Of a DNA stretch of 64,000 bases, positions 61,801 to 64,000 are shown piece by piece. Both the position numbers and the translations under genes were made by a program. Numbering within the stretch: the first letter of the stretch is position 1; the number at the start of each line of letters is the position of its first letter. This DNA is from Sulfitobacter sp. S223 (GTDB lineage: Bacteria > Pseudomonadota > Alphaproteobacteria > Rhodobacterales > Rhodobacteraceae): NCBI RefSeq assembly GCF_025143825.1, contig NZ_CP083560.1, forward strand, positions 2,232,001 through 2,296,000. Reading direction: 5' to 3'. Below the pieces are notes generated by a model. It made no database searches, had not been told where the DNA came from, and was given only the letters and a program-made list of their open reading frames with translations.

Positions 61801-63844
61801 CCGGAACGACCACGTCGCCTTCGGCGGCGCCTGTGGTTTCTAGGTAGGGCACCGGATCGCCGGGCGACGCCGGGGTTGCCGAGGCCAGAACCGTCGTGTT
61901 GATCAGGGCCGTGTCGATGGCGTCGCTGTTTAGCGTGTCATTGTCATAGGCGTTGCCGGCCACGCCGCCGGAATTGCCGGTCACCGGAGTGGCGCTGTAG
62001 TCGTCATCTGCCGCATCGATCTGCGTCGGCGAACAGCTGACGGCCTTGAGCATGAAATCGTCCCAAAGCACAATATCGGTATAGGGCTGCCCGTTGTCCA
62101 TCCCGGAGGCAGTGTCGTTATAGGGATAGATCCGCATATAGTAGGTAGTCGCCGGATCAAGCTTCACCACGGATCCGCTCGCGTCGTAATGGGCGAAATT
62201 GTAGATCGCGGTGCCGAAATCCGACACGAAAACACTAGCGGCACCGGGCATGGTTCCGTCTTGCATTCGAGTATCGGCCATCAAAAGCTGAGGGCTGCCA
62301 AAGGCCGGATCGTCGTCGATCTGGATGGCGTAATCATATGTCCCCGAAGTCTGGTTGTGAAAGGGCTCCGTTGACGAATAACCCGCGATGCCGATACCGT
62401 AGATCTCGGCAATGCCCGCATAGGGCTGCGTGGTAAAGCTGTAGCTGATGTAGGCGCTGTTGCTGAAGACCCCGGGCACGGTAGTGCGATCAATGTTGAG
62501 GTCGTTGTCGTTGATCGTAGCTGTCAGACCTGACACGGACTGCGGCCCGACAGATGCAAAGATGTCAGAGCGGTCAATGGATCCGGACATGGTGCCGGAG
62601 TTTTCCCAGCGCAGGCCGATGTCGGCCCAGGCGTTACCCGTCGGGCTGGTGACTCCGCACGCACTGGAGGACAGACCGGGGCCGGTCGGAAACGTCGGCG
62701 CGGCCGTTGACAAAATGGTGACAAGGGTCGCATCGGTGTTGGATTGAAGACGATCTGAAAACAGCTGGCCCGATGATCCGATTCCCGCGGTGGCGGTGGT
62801 GCTGATACTGCCCGCGGCGGCGTCGTCGGCGGAAACCGTGGTCGAACCGGTGCAGGTGAAGGTTTCGCCTGGGGCGACATCCGAAGTGATCGGAGGACAG
62901 CTGAGCGTCCCGAGGCGGCTGTCTTCGATCACGATGGTCTGGCCGGTGTTGAACGGCAAGTCGCCGTCGTTTGACACGACGTAGCTATAGGTGACGGTAT
63001 CGCCCTGGAAAGCGGTTGTGATTGAGGGGGCGGCGCTCAGTGAAATCGCCTGTGTGGCTGTAAAAAACACTGCCTCCCACGTGGATGCACCACGCGAAAA
63101 GGGGTTTTCGTCAAACCGGAAACCGCGCACGTTGCCGATGGATTCGTCATAGAAGATCGTGGCCAGCGTCGTGTTGTTCGGGTAGGTGGCGCGCAGTGTT
63201 CCTGTGATATCATTGTCGGAGGTCGGCGCCACACCCAGCCCCTCAATATATTTACATTGTGCCTGGTTAGCGGCAATGGCCCCGGTCAGTCCGGTACCTG
63301 GCCCCGGACCAATGATAAAGGTTGGTGTTGCCGAAACCGCTGTCAGTGCGGGATTGCCAGCGTCGCCGGTGATAGTGAAAAAGTCGCAGCGGTCATCGAA
63401 CTGATTGTTATCAGAGGAATCGATATCGGAAATCGTATGGGTCAGTCCATTCACGCCAAAGGGCACGCCTGAACTGAAAAACCGCATTGTGCTGACAACG
63501 GTGGATTCGCCGACCGAGCCATTTAGCGGCCCCGCATCGGCAATCATCGTGAAGCCTTCGATACCGCCCCCGAAGATCGTAAGGTCATCCGGCGTCGGTG
63601 AGGTCGGCGCAGCAGCGAACGTGCCAGTGGCTCCGATCACCGTATCAATGCGAAAGCCGTTGGAATCGAAAAGCGGTATCAGGTACGGCCCTTTTTGTCC
63701 GGCGGGCCAGTCGATGGTTGCCCAGTCCAGGGTAAACTCCCCTGCGTTTGCCTGCAGCGCAGGAAACAGCAAAGCCACCCCTAAAACGAGGTGGGTTGCC
63801 GCCTGACGTAAGCGGGACAGAGTGAGGATGGTGGCAGTCATCAC
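58808..63844 (-). CDS. Giant secreted modular protein (DUF11/SdrD_B/Ig-like), 1678 aa
   Basis: Sec signal peptide (ATHLVLGVALLFPALQANAG) then an N-terminal unit beginning EFTLDWATIDWPAGQKG. Further modules: a DUF11-like repeat with TAFQGDTVTYSYVVSNDGDL (~280-380), two copies of a ~105-residue module opening DDDYSATPV (see repeat entry), an SdrD_B-like module with TGTVYEDANGSVIFDLGEPT, a DUF11 with ADLSITKAALSTVDGTPVTT and a final DUF11 with LVLTKTVRNETQATPEGQSN and ending SVSFKVAIAP. No anchor is visible. It converges on the barrel-protein cluster and shares its module types, so it may belong to the same surface system; export route and ligand are unknown. Confidence 0.85.
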   Translation of the reverse strand: MMTATILTLSRLRQAATHLVLGVALLFPALQANAGEFTLDWATIDWPAGQKGPYLIPLFDSNGFRIDTVIGATGTFAAAPTSPTPDDLTIFGGGIEGFTMIADAGPLNGSVGESTVVSTMRFFSSGVPFGVNGLTHTISDIDSSDNNQFDDRCDFFTITGDAGNPALTAVSATPTFIIGPGPGTGLTGAIAANQAQCKYIEGLGVAPTSDNDITGTLRATYPNNTTLATIFYDESIGNVRGFRFDENPFSRGASTWEAVFFTATQAISLSAAPSITTAFQGDTVTYSYVVSNDGDLPFNTGQTIVIEDSRLGTLSCPPITSDVAPGETFTCTGSTTVSADDAAAGSISTTATAGIGSSGQLFSDRLQSNTDATLVTILSTAAPTFPTGPGLSSSACGVTSPTGNAWADIGLRWENSGTMSGSIDRSDIFASVGPQSVSGLTATINDNDLNIDRTTVPGVFSNSAYISYSFTTQPYAGIAEIYGIGIAGYSSTEPFHNQTSGTYDYAIQIDDDPAFGSPQLLMADTRMQDGTMPGAASVFVSDFGTAIYNFAHYDASGSVVKLDPATTYYMRIYPYNDTASGMDNGQPYTDIVLWDDFMLKAVSCSPTQIDAADDDYSATPVTGNSGGVAGNAYDNDTLNSDAIDTALINTTVLASATPASPGDPVPYLETTGAAEGDVVVPAWTPAGVYTITYEICETANPANCDPAEITVAVQVIPATPPFVCTPQSVFGSPRTQLAGAGSPSAISPSDIYVFDNVTVDSFGNAIDIVMQLDTVSSASDIQFEDTLNTITARMTPNQNPYLTYRLSLVQDGTATVANPEGTPINQAGINGVIVQQTDIDSRGGSDDSSDVGGFVNGSPTITHFNTIELPGFPSPGTAIAQDPAKFGSAANWIEEINESDFDNYVTFNFDTFQQNLFTLGYTGSSGNSATRGAGIRLCAIAEVSPTLTAEDDDYSATPVDTGTGGTLGNVLGNDTLSGDPVNSADVTITEITPAEPQTPGDPVPFIELAGASEGVVTVPLNTPIGTYTISYELCEDALVGNCDRAQVTVVVEEVLMGSITGTVYEDANGSVIFDLGEPTLPAGITISLYLDAGTPLNTLDDILIGTTFTLADGTYVFDLLPVGSYRIQIDTAAPQIPAGYTLTTGSLLVNVVVTDGQTTTNQDFGFAPPLADLSITKAALSTVDGTPVTTLQAGTAVDFVITLSNNGPGTPTGVVVQDLLQSGFAYVSDDSAASGTTYNSDTGLWTVGTLSPGSSQVLTVRATMLDTGVHTNTAEVIASSLNDPDSDPTVGAATDDLGDGIADDDEATVNLTLAPSGQVLSGRVFLDNGAGGASAHDGTVSSTETGTNQALVEILDDTGAVLATPEPNASGFWSYALPQGYTGAVTLRVTADNGLLNVSETAQALPALVNADASDGQLTFNPAAATDYPDLDVGLIRQATLNESQEASIGAGQVVTLRHEYLADSTGTVTFAITDITQTPADAFAGTLFADPDCDGVPDTLLVGAQSVSAGTRICLVARVVANSGLGQNAVYVFDLTAQTSYSDITFVETDTNTDRLISSGGLGNLVLTKTVRNETQATPEGQSNQGSVGDVLEYRIYVINPSQALATDVVIHDQTPAYTELAEPVPTPLLLGQGLTCTLSAPAVNAAGYAGALRWDCLGTLVPGEQGSVSFKVAIAP
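60690..62020 (-). repeat. Two diverged copies of a ~105-residue module in the 1678-aa protein
   Basis: Protein-level repeat. Copy 1 (about 61695-62020) and copy 2 (about 60690-61010) both start DDDYSATPV, continue to GDPVPYLETTGAAEG or GDPVPFIELAGASEG, and end YTITYEICETANPANCD or YTISYELCEDALVGNCD. A 680-base segment with a lectin-like module separates them. The pattern indicates module duplication within the gene. Confidence 0.85.
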
Positions 63845-63890
63845 TTGGATCTTTCAAGGTTCTCGGCGTCGGGGCAGACGCAATGTGGGG

Positions 63891-64000
63891 TCAGTTGAAG
63901 ATCGTCACCATGTGCCGGTCGTAGTCGGACCACGAAATCGTGGCGTAGTTGCCGGCATAGCCGTGATAGGCCGAGCGGCCGGTGCTGGTAGGCAGGCCGG
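63891..64000 (-). CDS. 3' end of a further gene, cut by the window edge
   Basis: On the minus strand an open frame enters the window and ends with TGA at 63891. The last 35 residues read LPTSTGRSAYHGYAGNYATI and SWSDYDRHMVTIFN. It lies 47 bases upstream of the 1678-aa gene on the same strand, so the two may share an operon. The fragment is too short for a family call; Tyr/Ser-rich content fits an exported protein. Confidence 0.5.
   Translation of the reverse strand, partial: GLPTSTGRSAYHGYAGNYATISWSDYDRHMVTIFN

Noticed and set aside
61103..61843. Plus-strand 246-codon frame inside the 1678-aa gene
   Set aside because: Antisense to a continuous modular protein with a clear signal peptide; no family features.

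Overview
The window looks like a chromosomal piece of a marine alphaproteobacterium of the Rhodobacteraceae (Roseobacter group). The support is the type and order of the genes: rpsF-rpsR-rplI, a DUF2312/GapR protein, clpP-clpX, an NDUFA12-like subunit next to a DUF2155 protein, a ScfR-type XRE/DUF2083 regulator, RTX and PhoX proteins, and an orphan FliM/FliN-like protein. This is inference from family recognition; no database search was possible.

Layout. (1) 1-36.6 kb is core genome: ribosomal proteins (15-1254), a lytic transglycosylase lipoprotein and a Ca/Na exchanger, trigger factor, GapR-like protein, a DUF442-type phosphatase/rhodanese-like protein, an orphan flagellar C-ring-like protein, and a translationally coupled operon of receiver, small membrane protein and symporter-histidine kinase (7240-10609). 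Next come a ScfR-like regulator, a five-gene branched-chain amino acid/amide ABC transporter (12270-17558), an RTX protein, an acyl-CoA ligase, accB-accC-aat, a DUF2155/NDUFA12/RidA/clpX/clpP block on the minus strand, a photolyase-like flavoprotein with unusual domain order, a PhoX-family enzyme behind phased PHO-box-like half-sites, a zinc uptake locus (znuA / zur-znuC-znuB) with a Zur-like palindrome, and kynurenine genes (kynA-kynU).

(2) At 36627 a tRNA-Thr is followed directly by a P4-type integrase. From there to about 42.3 kb the DNA is a mobile/accessory zone: integrase plus a coupled unknown gene, two small HTH proteins, a second tyrosine recombinase, a broken hsdM start, an intact IS481-like element with 32-bp inverted ends, and a fragment of a putative membrane glycosyltransferase. 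No right attachment site was seen, so the outer limit of the island is unknown.

(3) 42.4-46.4 kb is a signalling locus: a NarL-type regulator divergent from a small secreted protein with a molybdopterin-oxidoreductase-like fold that lacks the usual cysteine, and a hybrid kinase (PAS-HisKA-HATPase-REC-Hpt). It is followed by a deleted IS5-like remnant and a low-gene stretch.

(4) 48.3-64 kb is dominated by very large exported proteins built from DUF11-like, SdrD_B-like and Ig-like modules: a 170-aa and an 874-aa secreted protein and a 1914-aa protein ending in a predicted outer-membrane beta-barrel, all co-directional, then a decayed ParDE-like toxin-antitoxin pair, and a convergent 1678-aa secreted multi-module protein. 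This surface-protein cluster is the best candidate in the window for a poorly described system: the barrel protein may anchor, display or export the other modular proteins, but that is a hypothesis.
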